From contig VWZW01001228.1 of assembly GCA_013397115.1 (NCBI GenBank), positions 701,966 to 765,965 of the forward strand: DNA of 64,000 bases, given 5' to 3'. Position numbers and translations under genes: made by a program. Positions 49,106-60,176 of this stretch are shown here, in pieces. Position 1 is the first letter of the stretch; each line of letters opens with the position of its first letter. This DNA comes from Edolisoma coerulescens (taxonomy: Eukaryota; Chordata; Aves; Passeriformes; Campephagidae). The notes under the pieces were generated by a model. That model saw nothing but the letters and a program-made list of their open reading frames with translations. It was not told the origin of the DNA and made no database searches.

Positions 49106-49260
49106 GCAAAACTAGTCAGTGCTTTTACTCTCCACTGTTATGCTGTCCGTGCTGTTCCTGTGCTCCCATTACTGCAGCGTTTGCATTGCCAGGCAATCCC
49201 GGTGTCAGACTTTACTGGGAAGCACAGGAACTTTCCATTTCCAGAAAACAGCCTCCTGGG
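49106..49260 (+). pseudogene. OVCH1: OVCH1 remnant (possible): trypsin domain 1 region around catalytic His
   Basis: A good acceptor TTTCTTTATTCCAG ends at 49105. Codons ATT ACT GCA GCG at 49168-49179 read ITAA. CAT TGC (HC) follows at 49184-49189 only after a 4-bp interruption, as if the TAAHC motif carried an insertion. The expected CGG motif is not found. The block lies where this exon should be, but similarity is weak and could be chance. Confidence 0.3.
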
Positions 49261-49739
49261 ATTAAGGCTGAGCTGTGCCATTACTGGATCTGTTACTTAG
49301 TGGCTGGAAGTGATTAGAAAATGAAAGTAAAGTTTTCCCTGAGTGGGGGGGAAAAAAAAAAAATCTTAATTTACTCAAAAGCACTGAAGCAAAGGCTCAT
49401 GCTGAACCCTTGATACCTTGATTCAAAACCCTTGAGGCCATGCTTCAGGGGCAGACAGCCACAGTAAAGTGTGTGCCTGCCAAGCTGCCTGGACGTGCCA
49501 TCTCCGGAGGCTGCATGGGTGAAATAGCGTGGTGGTAATTCAATAATTAAACAATAATTCAGCAGCTGGACTTTTTTGTCCCAGCCTGCACTAGAGCACT
49601 TGCTGCATCCCTAGAGGAGGGTAAACACCTTTGCTAAAGATCTGGTTTGCTGAAGAGGGGATCTGCTGCTCATGTGTTCATTGGGTAACTGCCCTGATAG
49701 TGGGTCTATCTACTAAATTGCTAAAAGAAATGCGGAATG

Positions 49740-49812
49740 GAAACTCTGCTGGAGCTGATTGCACTGAGTTTAACTGTGACATTATAGTGCTTATAAAATA
49801 TGCAGAAAAACC
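49740..49812 (+). pseudogene. OVCH1: OVCH1 remnant (possible): trypsin domain 1 region around catalytic Asp
   Basis: The reading FNCDIIVLIKYAEKP resembles the family pattern x-D-I-A-L-L-x-L-K-x. The Asp codon is at 49778-49780. A weak donor CC|GTAATG follows at 49813. The phase there does not match the next exon at 51667, so there is a frameshift or the border is wrong. The position between the His-region and CLP blocks is right. Confidence 0.35.
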
Positions 49813-51666
49813 GTAATGGGCATACGCTTGTCTAGTGTTAATTTAAACTCCATGTAGCTGCCTAAAATCACCATAAAACTCTTGGATGTCAGCCTCTGCT
49901 TATCTCCTTAAATGCACCAGTAACAAAATTAGGAGGATTTATGGGGCCAAAAGTACTTGGCAATCAGTTCCCATTGCTTTTAAGGCTTCTCACATATCTT
50001 TTAGGATCCCAGACTGCAGGTAACCAAAGCTGAGCTTGATGTTTCAAGGTCCAAAATGGCATGGAGGCTCTGTGAGTCCTAAGGTGAAGGATAAACTGTC
50101 CTTTTCCCTCTGTCGAGCTGGCAGCAATGAAATTTGCTGGCACCTCTCCTGGCAGCTCTGTGCTTCCCAGGTATGAACAGTAGCTTGATGGATAGCAGAT
50201 GAAACAAGAAACGTATTTATCCATTTGAAAGAACATCCAGCTTTTGCAGCTGGAAGTCAGGGAATCCTCTGCATTGCTGCTAATGTGAAACCAGCCTGGC
50301 TGAAAGTCCTGTTACTGAAAGCCAGCCCCAGACACCAGGGCAGGACCGCACTGCCAGGTTGCAGACTTGGTGTCCCCTCAGTCATGCCTTTTATTCTTAC
50401 TGGAGTAGCACAATTGGTTTAATTCTTGTCCTAGGCTTTGATTAACTGTCCCAGAAGTTTATCCCTCAGCATCTGTGCTCTGGCTCTGCCTGTGCTTGCT
50501 TTGTGAGATTCCTGTGTGTCCTTGTGTTCCCCTCATACACAAGGATGCTGTTTCCTCCTCAGGTAGCTGCTGCAAAGCCACTGGCCTCCCCGTGGCCATA
50601 GCCCTGGGCTATTAGCTAGCCATGGGCTGCAAGGGTGTGGCCCACCAAGAAGCAAACTGGATTAACTCCTGCTTCCAGTATTTCTGCCGGCAAAGGCAGA
50701 GCCTACGGACGCAACTTCAGGGTATCAGCGTTAAGGATGGGGCACAAGTCTCTAGCTTCCTAATCTTTTCAAAAGCATCCCCTGTATCACACAGAGATAG
50801 GATGGGTTACAGCCAGCTGGCCATGACTGCCTGTGGCCATCAGATGGCAGATCAGCCAACATAAAGCAACATCCTGTCACTGTCACATCCCAAAACACTG
50901 TCTGAGATGGAGATAGCCTTACAGTTTGGCCATAATGGGAGGAGCAAGGGAAGTAAGACCAGAGCAATGCTCACTTCAGGGCTCAGGCATCCTGGTAGGC
51001 AGCGTGAGGAAGGCTGCCTGAGGGCTGCCTGTGTGCCTGTACTCTGAGGATAAACAGATGTGTCTCTAGGCATGGACTAGGCTTGACAGCATCTGCAGAA
51101 GCTACAGGGATCCCTACTTTTCTGCCCTGAAGGCTGGGCACTGCCAGTGCCCCATTAAAGCTTCCAAGGAGAACTGTGATCCATTTTTCTCCTGATATCA
51201 AGGAAAAGCAAACCAATATGACTCTGGATTGAACTGAGCTGAATCTTGAATTTTGCATGACCTACACAACTCCTTTGATCTGATCAGTGCTGGTCTTTGG
51301 GGACAAACATGCAAAGAGTTTCTCACAAGCACTGAGCTGTTCCAAGGAGAGTGATAGAGGCAGTCCAGTCTCCTTGTCTCTGCTAGGCTCTTCCACCTCT
51401 TTTGTCCTCTTCCCAAGTATCCTCCTGCTTACATTAACATTCAGTCTTCCTGATCTCTGCCTCTCAATTTGGCATGTATATATTCAACTACATGTGACTA
51501 ACTTCAGTTTGTATTCTTATTCTATAAATGCCCACATGTAACTGTGATGTTTTGGGAAGGGAATTATTGGAATAGTATGACCTGAAGGAAGTTTGTGCCT
51601 GTAAATCGGACACGTCCCTGGAAGCATGTTATCCGTGCATTCATTCGCGCATCCTTTCCTCTGCAG

Positions 51667-51762
51667 GGGATGGGGTTCAGTCCATCTGCCTTCCCCACAG
51701 GGATGAAAACTTCTTGGCTGGGACACTGTGTGTGGCCAGTGGCTGGGGCAAGGTGTCTGAGG
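51667..51762 (+). pseudogene. OVCH1: OVCH1 remnant: trypsin domain 1, CLP to SGWGK block
   Basis: It is bounded by the acceptor TTCCTCTGCAG (ending at 51666) and the donor G|GTGAGT at 51763. The 96 bp are fully open and read DGVQSICLPHRDENF, then LCVASGWGKVSE. ICLP and SGWGK are hallmark S1-family segments. This is the best preserved protease exon and shows no lesion by itself. Confidence 0.9.
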
Positions 51763-52064
51763 GTGAGTCAAATGGCAGGGTCTCCTGGTCACAGCTACAG
51801 GAACAGAGTAATGGATACAGGAAAGGAGATTTTCACAAATAGAAATGCAAGAGAAGGTGACTCCTGCCAGATGGAATATTCAGGCACCCCTTTGCTCATC
51901 AGGTCTCCTCTGCTTGTCAGAGGACCAGCCCCTGTAGGGATGTGCAGATCAGCATTTTGCTGCAGCACAGGACCTTGGAGTACATTTGGGAAGGTTGTGC
52001 TTTGCCGCTGTGCATGTTTGTGTGTGCGTATTGGCACCTGTCTCGAGCAGAGCCCTCCTTGCAG

Positions 52065-52171
52065 GGTGGGGACACTGCTCCTGTCCTGCAGGAGGTGGAG
52101 CTGCCCCTCATCCCCAGCCAGATCTGAGTGGCAGGGACCTGCCCCCGGTGCAGGGCTCCGTGGTGTGCAAG
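52065..52171 (+). pseudogene. OVCH1: OVCH1 remnant: trypsin domain 1, LQEVELPL block
   Basis: The acceptor CTCCTTGCAG ends at 52064. The reading APVLQEVELPLIPSQI is followed by TGA (52125-52127). The similarity resumes in another frame as SGRDLPPVQGSVVC, ending at a GTGACA donor (52172). The phase inherited from the previous exon (one base over) gives the wrong frame at the exon start. So this block has one upstream frameshift, one internal frameshift and a stop. Confidence 0.85.
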
Positions 52172-53154
52172 GTGACAGCTCGCCTGCCCTGGCTCCTCTG
52201 GGAGCAGCTTTGTCCTGTCCACCTGCAAACCTCTTTCTCTCCTGGGGAGACAGGGAAGCAACAGCACTGAGAGTGCTGTCAGCACTTTGCTGAGCAAGGG
52301 CTTTACAAGGAGCTTCAGGATAACGAAGGCAGGAGCAGTCTGTCACAGGTGGGAGTATGGATGTGAGCAGGAGGCTCACGCGGGGCTGCCTCTTCCCCAG
52401 ACCCGCCCTGGCCATTTCCAACAGCAGCACCTCCATCTCTGCAGGTGCCACCACCTTTGCTGAAACCAGGGTGGACCCTCAGTGGTCGGACTCCAGGCAG
52501 TGGGCAAGGGAACCTGGCATGGGCAATGCTACCAGGAGGCTGGAAAGAAGGCAGTTCCCACCTCCTCCTTGATGTCCCCTTGCAGACACCCAAGTCTTTT
52601 GATACCTTCACTCAGACAGTCTGAGCTGCAGTAGAGGAGTTTGCTCAGTGCCAAACTCTTCTCTGGTGGTCCTAACAACATGAACAGGGCCAGGCTTGCC
52701 CTGCCCTGGGGCAGGCTGCTGGTCAGAATGTCACTTGTCTCCTTGTCACTTGTACTTGCATGAATGTTTTTTTTTCAACCAAGCAGTAGCTTGGGAAGCT
52801 CCCTGCTCTCTGTCATACCTTGAATGAATATTTTCAAATTGGTGCAGCAGCTGATGTTAGCAAAATGGCTTTCACTTTTACATTCTTCATGGAAAAAAAG
52901 GGGTTTGTGTATGGGAACGGGCAGGCTGCCAAACTACAAGTCAGATCAGGGGAATGTAACAACAGAACTTAGATTTGTGGGGTTTAGGTTAAACGGTAAC
53001 AGCTGAATGAGCAGGGATGGTACCAGGTTCCTGTGACAGGGAGAAGCAAGCAAGGTTGTGTTGGCTCCTGTGGAAAAGCTGGCATGTCATGGAACAGCAT
53101 CAAAGGCTGGGGCTGCTGGGTCAGGAATAAATGTCACCGTTCCTGCCCAATGGA

Positions 53155-53355
53155 ATTCGGACAGGGTGACCCTGGAGGCCCCTTTGTGTGTCAGAGGACT
53201 GCTGGCACCTGAACACTGGTGTGGTGTCGTGGGGGTCAGTTGTGCCAGAGGATGGGATACTCCTGTGAGAAGCACCATGGCCCAGAGCTCACCAGGCATC
53301 TTCTCACAGGTGGCTGCATTCGTGACTTCCTCACCCAGCACATGGCCCAGGGCAG
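53155..53355 (+). pseudogene. OVCH1: OVCH1 remnant: trypsin domain 1, active-site Ser block to domain end
   Basis: In frame from 53162 it reads QGDPGGPFVCQRTAGT and then TGA (53210-53212). The active-site Ser of GDSGG is Pro (CCT, 53171-53173). Similarity continues in other frames with GVVSWGS, then CARGWDTPVRST, then SSPGIFSQVAAF, then DFLTQHMAQG up to a donor GTATGA at 53356. At least two 1-bp frameshifts and one nonsense change are needed to explain this. The 5' border is uncertain. Confidence 0.9.
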
Positions 53356-56068
53356 GTATGAGTACCGGGAGGTTTTTTCCACTGTTTAGCACTATAGGGA
53401 TCCAAATTGCCCTGCTCTTGCTGCCTGCCTCCTCTCCACCCACAGCAGTTCTGTTCAATTTCCAGACCCTGAATCAGCAGCAAGGTATACTATCTTTTAA
53501 TCTGGGATGGCAAAACCAAAGGTTTAAACATGTAACTCCCCCTTCAGAAACCATGTTATAATAGCAAACCTGACCCTTGCATCCCCTGAAGGAGAAGCAG
53601 AAGGCCCCTTAAGCTGCCCTTTTTCTGGCTGAATGCAGCCCTTCCAGTTTGATGAGGTGCCCCTTGAGTGCTGCATATCAGCCCTGCTCTATTAAAAGTC
53701 TGCTTTGAATGCTTGCCAGCTAGAAATATGAACTGCTGTTGTGCTCCTGAAGCAGCGTGCAGGATTGATCAGGGGTTATCTCCTCATCAAATACAACTTT
53801 GAACATGAAAGGGAAGAGGGGCATGATATTAAGTGCTGCAGCTCTCGTGGCTTATTGGAAGTGCCTTTTATAGCTGGGCACAGGTTTAGCGACTCCCCAC
53901 TGGCCACTTGTATTTCTCTGTCCAGATAATTACAGGGCTAATGCAAGTTATTAAAGAGATGGTGTTATTTCTATCATGGCCATCAAAGCTGAGGTGTTGG
54001 TATTAACTAATACCCAACCTATTACGGCTTTCCTAGGGATCCTTAATGACTATGCTTTCAAAGGGGCACTATCTGCAGCCAGGAAGGTGCCTCTTAATTG
54101 GGAGCAGTAAATGCAAGGAGCAGAAGCCACGTGGCTCCAAAGTGGGTGTTACTCTTTGCAAAGCAGAGCTATCAGTAGCCGCACACACCAAATGCCCATA
54201 GGCAAGGAGGGGAAAGCTGACGTGAAAGTGGTACTTCATTAAAAATGAGCTTGGAACAGCCATGTCAGCTCTTAGGAGGCTGAATGAATGTGAGCCCACT
54301 GTGGGACAGCTGGTGGGACAACTCCTGAAAGTTTTGGGATTTTTAAGTAGAACTTTGGGAAGGAAATTGCATATTCTCCTCCGGGGTGTCTCACAGCTGC
54401 ATGTTAAGCACTTCGTGTTTGAAACAGCTGCAGTGTCTTAGCCTGTGCCTTGGCCAGTTGTGCTGTAGTGCAATACCCCACATAACCTTTTTCTCTCCCT
54501 GACTGCTGTGCCAAGCCCTCTCCCTGCACCAGCAGAGTGAAGTTCCTAAGGCATCCTGCTCTTTGGAGAAGGTGGTCTCATTCTGTACCCCCTGGCTTTG
54601 GAGGATAATATCCCTCACAGCAGGTGACTGTAGCTTGGCTGTAGTAGCCAAACACTGAATTTTCCTCGTGGCACCCCCAAAGTGTTTCCCAGGGCTCGGA
54701 AGCCCCAGGCACCACTCTAAGCAGTGCCTGTGACAGTGGCTGAGTGCTCCCTGCAGTGCAGATCCCCAGCTGTGCTTGCTGGGCAGGATAATGCTGCATG
54801 GGAAGGCAGTAAGGCACAAACTATTTGTAACACAGATTCTGTACAAGCCACACTGTGGCTGGAGATCTGTTGTACCCTCTATCTTTTGGTCTGGACATAT
54901 CAGTGTCAGCTCACACAACACAGCTTTCAGCTCCTACAAGAGGCAGGGGAATGAGATGGATGGGGCTGGAGGTATGTCAGTCACACAGCACAAAGCTATT
55001 GCTGCTCTAAGGAAGCATAAAGGCCCCACTAGTGCTGAGCAAATTCATGGCAGTCCTCTGCTACTGGCAGCTCCTTCCCCAGCCACTGATGCCGAGGGGG
55101 AAGATGATAAAATTTACCAGGTGGAGCCAGTGACATCAGTTATCAGCTTCTGGTGCATGACATTCCCAACCCGTGGTGGGACTGACAAGGGCAAAGCTCA
55201 GCCATGCAGAAACGTGCCTTTACTATTGCTTGCTTCTAGCCTGTGCACCTGGAACAGAGCAGTGCTAGAGGACAAAATCACCTCCAGACTCTTCACTAAT
55301 TAGATGTAGAGTACCAGCTTGGATGTGGCCCTAAATATGTGTCCCTCTATTTAAATGGAAGAGAGCTAATTAGTAAGTCTGGGTGCCTCAGAGGTGTGAG
55401 GGTTTCTGGGTATAATTTCATGTACTTCGTTGTAATGAAAAACAGCAAATCTATCTGGCCCTTGAAAGCATTTTGTGTTTTTCAGTAGGAATCTAAAGAG
55501 CTAGAGAAAACACCCAAACGGAGCAGGGCAGGTGGGACTGAGGGTCATGTTCGTATCTGTGCTGGCATTTAGTGCAGTGTGATGGGTGTCTTGAAAATAT
55601 CTTTCAACTGTGCATAATTATGCACCCCGTCTGCCTTGTCTCCAGTATATGTTTTACTCCTACTGACCCTGGCTAGCAGAAGAAACAGAGTGCTTGGCCT
55701 TGCTTAGCTGAGGTATGTCCAGATCAGCTTCCCATGTGTTAGCATAGCCAGTAATATGCTGGAGACACAGCTCAAAGGCTGGCTCTGGGTTCAAATTGGT
55801 CATATGGCACAAGCACACGGGTTACTGGGTAACTGCAGATGAGACAAAGAAATGTGGCCTGTTGTCCCTCTGAAGTGGTAATAAATGTTTCCTGGGCATA
55901 AGTGACTGCCTCTGCTCTTTAACTTAGTAATGGTGTTGTGTTGGTTATAATGTTGATCCTTAGTCATGCAGTTCATCCTCTGGGAATATTTGGTTGTTCG
56001 TGTGGTTGAACTTTTGGGTGAAGTCCCATCTCCTCAATTTCTTTGTACTGCCTCTAAATATTTTACAG
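53356..56068 (+). other. OVCH1 relic intronic region after trypsin domain 1
   Basis: CUB exons are expected here. Only one weak candidate (53745-53930) was noticed. Otherwise the stretch looks like ordinary intronic sequence. Confidence 0.6.
53745..53930 (+). pseudogene. OVCH1: OVCH1 remnant (possible): degenerate CUB segment
   Basis: The open stretch contains IKYNFEHEREEGHD and later AGHRFSDSPLA. These loosely recall the CUB F-x-x-F-x-x-E pattern and a G-R-F-C-G-x-S-x-P segment with its Cys changed. The location after the first protease domain fits. No clear splice border is present, so this is a tentative call. Confidence 0.22.
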
Positions 56069-56209
56069 GTAATGAAAGTCAAATAGTCTCTCCTCTTGAT
56101 CTGAAACAAGACCTTCCCTATGGGATCTGGCCTGGTGAACCACTGGGAGATCTGCCTGGATTAAGGGTGGCCTGAACACACATTTCACTAAGTCCTTGTC
56201 CCCTTCAGG
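56069..56209 (+). pseudogene. OVCH1: OVCH1 remnant (possible): N-terminal half of a CUB domain
   Basis: The acceptor AATATTTTACAG (ending at 56068) and a consensus donor CAG|GTAAGT at 56210 bound 141 bp. The reading GNESQIVSPLDLKQ, then LPYGIW, resembles the CUB G-x-I-x-S-P-x-Y-P block. PEHTFH follows in another frame, like the A-P-E-x-H motif. A TGA and a frameshift are present. Similarity is moderate. Position and splice sites support the call. Confidence 0.38.
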
Positions 56210-57196
56210 TAAGTCTTGCAGGGATGTCTTCCCAGCTCCTCTGCCGGCAGAGTCAGACCAGACCACAGTTTGTTTCTGATGGAAGCAATGCTGGTTGTGG
56301 CTATGGCTCACCTTCATGGCAATCCGTAAGGACTCTGAAGCAAGTGACCCTGTTGATGCTGTGGAAACTCTCTTCCTCTCCTTCCTGACCCCCTTAAAAT
56401 AACAATTCTCCTTAGTGTGCCTTGCTTCCTTAAAAATCAAGTTGTTGATTTGTGTTTATTGAAAGTGCCATGTGTTAAATTGTGTCCCTTACTGCCTGAG
56501 CATCGCAGGCTCGGGCTGTGGCAGTGTCGCAGTCTTAGTGGAAGAGGGGAAGATTGATACTGCTAATTAGCCTGGCTTGTATCCCAGGGACATGAAGTGC
56601 CACTGGCTCATTGAAGGTCCAGCAGAGTATGTCATAAAGGTAATAAAAGGAGAAGCTGCACTTAAACCTCTGCACTAAGAACTGTTCAGGGTAGCAATTC
56701 AATAAAATCCTACCAGAAACATCTGTGACGCACAAGACTGTAAATTATAGAGTTTCCAGGTCACCGATTCTTTGCAGGGCATATTTTGTCCATTAGACAT
56801 CACCTTCGAACTCCTGTATGGGGGGGGCTGTGACTGTTGTAAGTGCTTGAAACCTGTAGCCTCATCTCAGAATAGCTTTTTTGTGAAGTCCAGTGCAAGT
56901 TTGAGGGAAAAGGGAAGGTGGAGAGCATGTTGCAAACAAGAGAATCAGGCTTTTTCTCAAGGCAGTGTCAACCCCCCCACAAGCCACTCCTTATTCCTTA
57001 CCAAAATGTCTGCTTCCCACTGTGCAAGGGCTGTCTGATTCTAGTTCCCACTCCTAGTACCAGCATCTCTTAATTCTTGTTGCCTGTGTACAGCAAGCAA
57101 CCCACCAAGCTCAGGATGGGTCCTGTTGCCATTTACATTGTTCAAAGCATGAACATCTTTCCTCCCCTCTGAGAGATAACGGGGTGGAAAACAGTG

Positions 57197-57794
57197 TGTC
57201 TTAGTTTCATCTAGGATTCTTCTAGAGTTAATTTTGTTCCTAGTACAGTTCTGTGTTTTGGATTTAAGATGAGAATAGCATTGACAACACACTGTTGTTT
57301 TAGTTTTTGCTAAGTAGTGCTTACCCTGAGGCAAGGACTTTTCAGTGTCCCGTGCTCTGCCAGTGAGGAGAGGCACCAGAAACTGGGAGGGAGAGTGGCC
57401 AGGGCAGGTGGCCTGAACTGGCCAAAGGGATATTCCATACCATGGAATAATGACCCCAGTATATAAACTGGGGGGAGCTGGCTGGGAGCTGCTGACCACT
57501 GTTGGGGGACAGGATGAGCCTTGATCAGTGGAGGTGAGCAATTGCATTGTGCATCACTTGTCTATCTGGGGGTTTGTTCTTCTCTCTCTCTCTTTTTACT
57601 GTCTCCAATTTCATTACAATTGTTATTGTTACTATTATTATAAATTTTTATTTCAACTGTTCTAATCTCAGACCCACAGGTCTTTCCTTTATTTTTCCCC
57701 AATTCACTCACTCATCCCAACAGAGGTGGGGAGAGGTGGTGGTGTGTAGGTGGCTGTGTGGTGCTTAATTGGCTACTTTGGTTAAACCGTGGCA
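57197..57794 (+). mobile_element. Solo LTR of an endogenous retrovirus (ERVL-like)
   Basis: The 598-bp element starts TGTCTTAG and ends CGTGGCA (TG...CA). It is flanked by a perfect 5-bp duplication CAGTG at 57192-57196 and 57795-57799. Five-base duplications are typical of ERVL-class insertions. A TATA box lies at 57460-57467. Characteristic blocks are GAGTTAATTTTGTTCCTAGT, TGCTAAGTAGTGCTTACC, CAAAGGGATATTCCATACCA and CAATTGCATTGTGCATCACT. These match an LTR family I know from neoavian, especially passerine, genomes; I am less sure of its exact name (TguLTR5-like). No internal retroviral sequence adjoins it, so it arose by LTR-LTR recombination. Confidence 0.9.
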
Positions 57795-58256
57795 CAGTGT
57801 TAAACCAAGGGGTGCTTGAGGATATGGAGACCTTTTCTTTGGTTTGCTCCTGCTCTGTTGCTCTGAGAACCTGCAGTCTGGAGTAAAACCAAAATCAACG
57901 AATGAAAAATCACACACTTCCCATGCTTGGAGAAAAAGCTCTTGGAAGGGCACTCCATATGAGGCACTGACCTTGCAGAAGTACAAGGCATTGAGTGCTG
58001 CAGGAAAGATGACAATTAAAATGCCTTAAGACAAAGCTTAGGCCAGCTTCATCCCCTGCAGACCTGTCAGTAGCCCTGCACAGGAAGGAGCAATCAGACC
58101 AAGATTGCCAACAGACTGTTCCGATGAAAAATGTGACACACTCACCAAGGGAAGTCTTGCCCAAATTCTTCCAAAATCTAGCTTTTCCCCGACCCACAGT
58201 TAAGAAGTTTAAGTGTTTCAGTCTTGACAATTCCCTCTTTCTTGTCCACTTTGCAG

Positions 58257-58346
58257 CTGCAGTTTGAAGACTTTGCCGTGGAACTTAGCCTGGGCTGCAT
58301 TTGTGATGCAGTTACTATTTGTTGTGAGGAAGAAGAAAACCAGCTG
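58257..58346 (+). pseudogene. OVCH1: OVCH1 remnant: central part of a CUB domain
   Basis: The acceptor CTTGTCCACTTTGCAG ends at 58256. The reading LQFEDFAVELSLGC, then DAVTICCEEEENQL, fits the CUB pattern F-x-D-F-x-x-E-x-x-x-x-C-x-Y-D-x-V. Two positions usually occupied by Tyr are Cys (TGT), consistent with single TAT to TGT changes. A functional donor is not visible after CTG at 58344-58346, and a TAA follows within four codons, so the 3' border appears lost. Confidence 0.82.
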
Positions 58347-60045
58347 TGGGAGCACTAATTGTTTCAGACTTAAATTAGAACTCCTGTGGAAACAGGCGTG
58401 TGTTATCACCCAAATCTGCTGTCTGGTAACGTGATACTCTCTACTCCCAGAAGGGTTTCTGCAGCAGCCTTGAGGCTTTGTCCTTTTGTCTTGCCAAGTG
58501 TGCCATTGGCACAGGAGATCCCACATCCTGATCCAAGGTCTTGCTTCCCCATAAATAGCCTGCTGCTCTTGCAGGGCTGGATATGGGAACATGGCTCACG
58601 TTCTGCTGCAGAGCCAGGGGAGTGCACGAGTGTGTGTTGCTGCATCTGGCCTCGGCTCTGCATCGCTCTCTCCCAGGAGACCTCGAGAGAGCCTTGCTCT
58701 AAGTGTCACTTAAAAAGACAAATGTTCAAAGAAAGGCAGAGTGAAAGGATGGTTGTTGGTGGGAGTTTAATCCTACTGAAATGGATTCTTAATAAATGGA
58801 ACTAATTCTGTTGGAAATTCATTAATGAAAAATTGCTGACCTGAGGCATTTCTTTCCCACACTTTCAGAAGGAAATATTTTTTAATTCTTCACTTTAAAT
58901 CTGATTCAGTTTTATCAATATAAAAATCTTCAGTGAAAGAAATGTTCTTCACTTTCTTTTTTTTTTTTTTTTTAATTTCTGTATTTCCAGATGTTCTTCC
59001 TACTTGGATGAAAAGAAAGCATGTTGTGATAGCCTGTCTTTTTTCAAAAAACAGCTTCCAGGCACCACACTCATTTTTGCAGAGCTTGATATTTATTCTT
59101 GTAGTGAAAAGCAATCTTGTGCTCAGAAGTGAAGATATTTGGATTGAATTCTGGTTACCTCTTTACAGACCTCTATGTCAACCAAAAACCAGAGTAGAGT
59201 GATCAGGGGCTGGTGCTCTTTCCTTTTTACCAAATAAGCTGGGTAAGAGGCTTGAACTGTCTTGGGTTTGCCATTGACAAGTGATCTTTGGCAAAGTGTT
59301 CTATTTTTTCCCTTTTTCTATTTTTCATTTTGTTGGTGTGAATCTGTTTTGTGGTGGTAATTTAGTTGCATGTGTTTACCAAATGCTGCATGAGTATTAG
59401 CAGTACAGTTCCAAAAAGAAATCTGGTTTCCATTGGAAAGGACTGTTTTAGTTGGGGGAACAAGGCTGACAGTTTCGGATTTGGAATTTTTCATGGGAGA
59501 GCTTTCAGCGTCCTGGAGCATTTCCCTTGATGCTTTCCAGCACAGCTTTGCCATCAGAAATTCAGATTCCTACAGGAAAGCTCCTCTGGAATAAAGTGCA
59601 AGCTTCCTATCCAGCTGCAGTTATGGGACTTTCAGATGTTGTGCAAACTGAATGCTCTCAATAGGAAGAAAAGTCTAGCAGCTGCTCTCTAGGTCCTTAA
59701 CCTAGACATGCAGACTATTCTAGAGAGACTTTGCTTGTGACGGCGACAAATTCAGTTCTCAAGTGTGGTTTGTTGGTTTGGAGTTCTGTTTTGTGCCATG
59801 AGCGGCATTCACACGATGTGTTGAAGATTACTTGTAATTCCTCTCTAAGAAAATTAGGATTGCTTTTATGTACACATAGCATAACTACAGTAGATCAATT
59901 CTGATTGCTCTTGTTTTCTAATCAGAAAGTCGCCAAGTCTCTATGGTTTGAGTTTTTTTTAGAAATCTGTATTAGCTAAAGCCACAGGTACTTACGGGAT
60001 GACATTTCTCATCTTAAAAATACAGTTTCATGTTCATTCCTGCAG

Positions 60046-60176
60046 GTTATCTCTGTGGATTCTCATCTCCCAAACCAGTGCTGAATTCAGGGAATACCAT
60101 GCTGGTACATTTTCAAAGTGATGGGGAGAATGGCTTCAGAGGGTTTAGAGCCTGGCTCACTTTTGTTCATTTGTTA
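60046..60176 (+). pseudogene. OVCH1: OVCH1 remnant: C-terminal part of a CUB domain, open
   Basis: The acceptor ATTCCTGCAG ends at 60045. The exon reads LCGFSSPKPVLNSG, then MLVHFQSDGENGFRGFRA, the standard CUB ending L-C-G ... S-x-x-N-x-M-x-V-x-F-x-S-D ... G-F-x-A. No stop or frameshift is present, which is unusual beside the damaged protease exons. A weak donor GTAGAG is at 60177. It continues the CUB domain begun at 58257. Confidence 0.88.

Noticed and set aside
51795..52454. 219-codon ORF on the minus strand and 232-codon ORF on the plus strand over the same bases
   Set aside because: The plus-strand ORF is in a different frame from the protease blocks at 51667 and 52065. The minus-strand ORF is their shadow. 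Neither shows a family motif.
54391..55303. 176- and 175-codon ORFs on opposite strands
   Set aside because: They lack splice sites, motifs and agreement with expected OVCH1 CUB exons. Opposite-strand overlap suggests low stop density only.
57041..57547. 168-codon minus-strand ORF
   Set aside because: It lies largely within the solo LTR on the opposite strand, and LTRs do not encode this.
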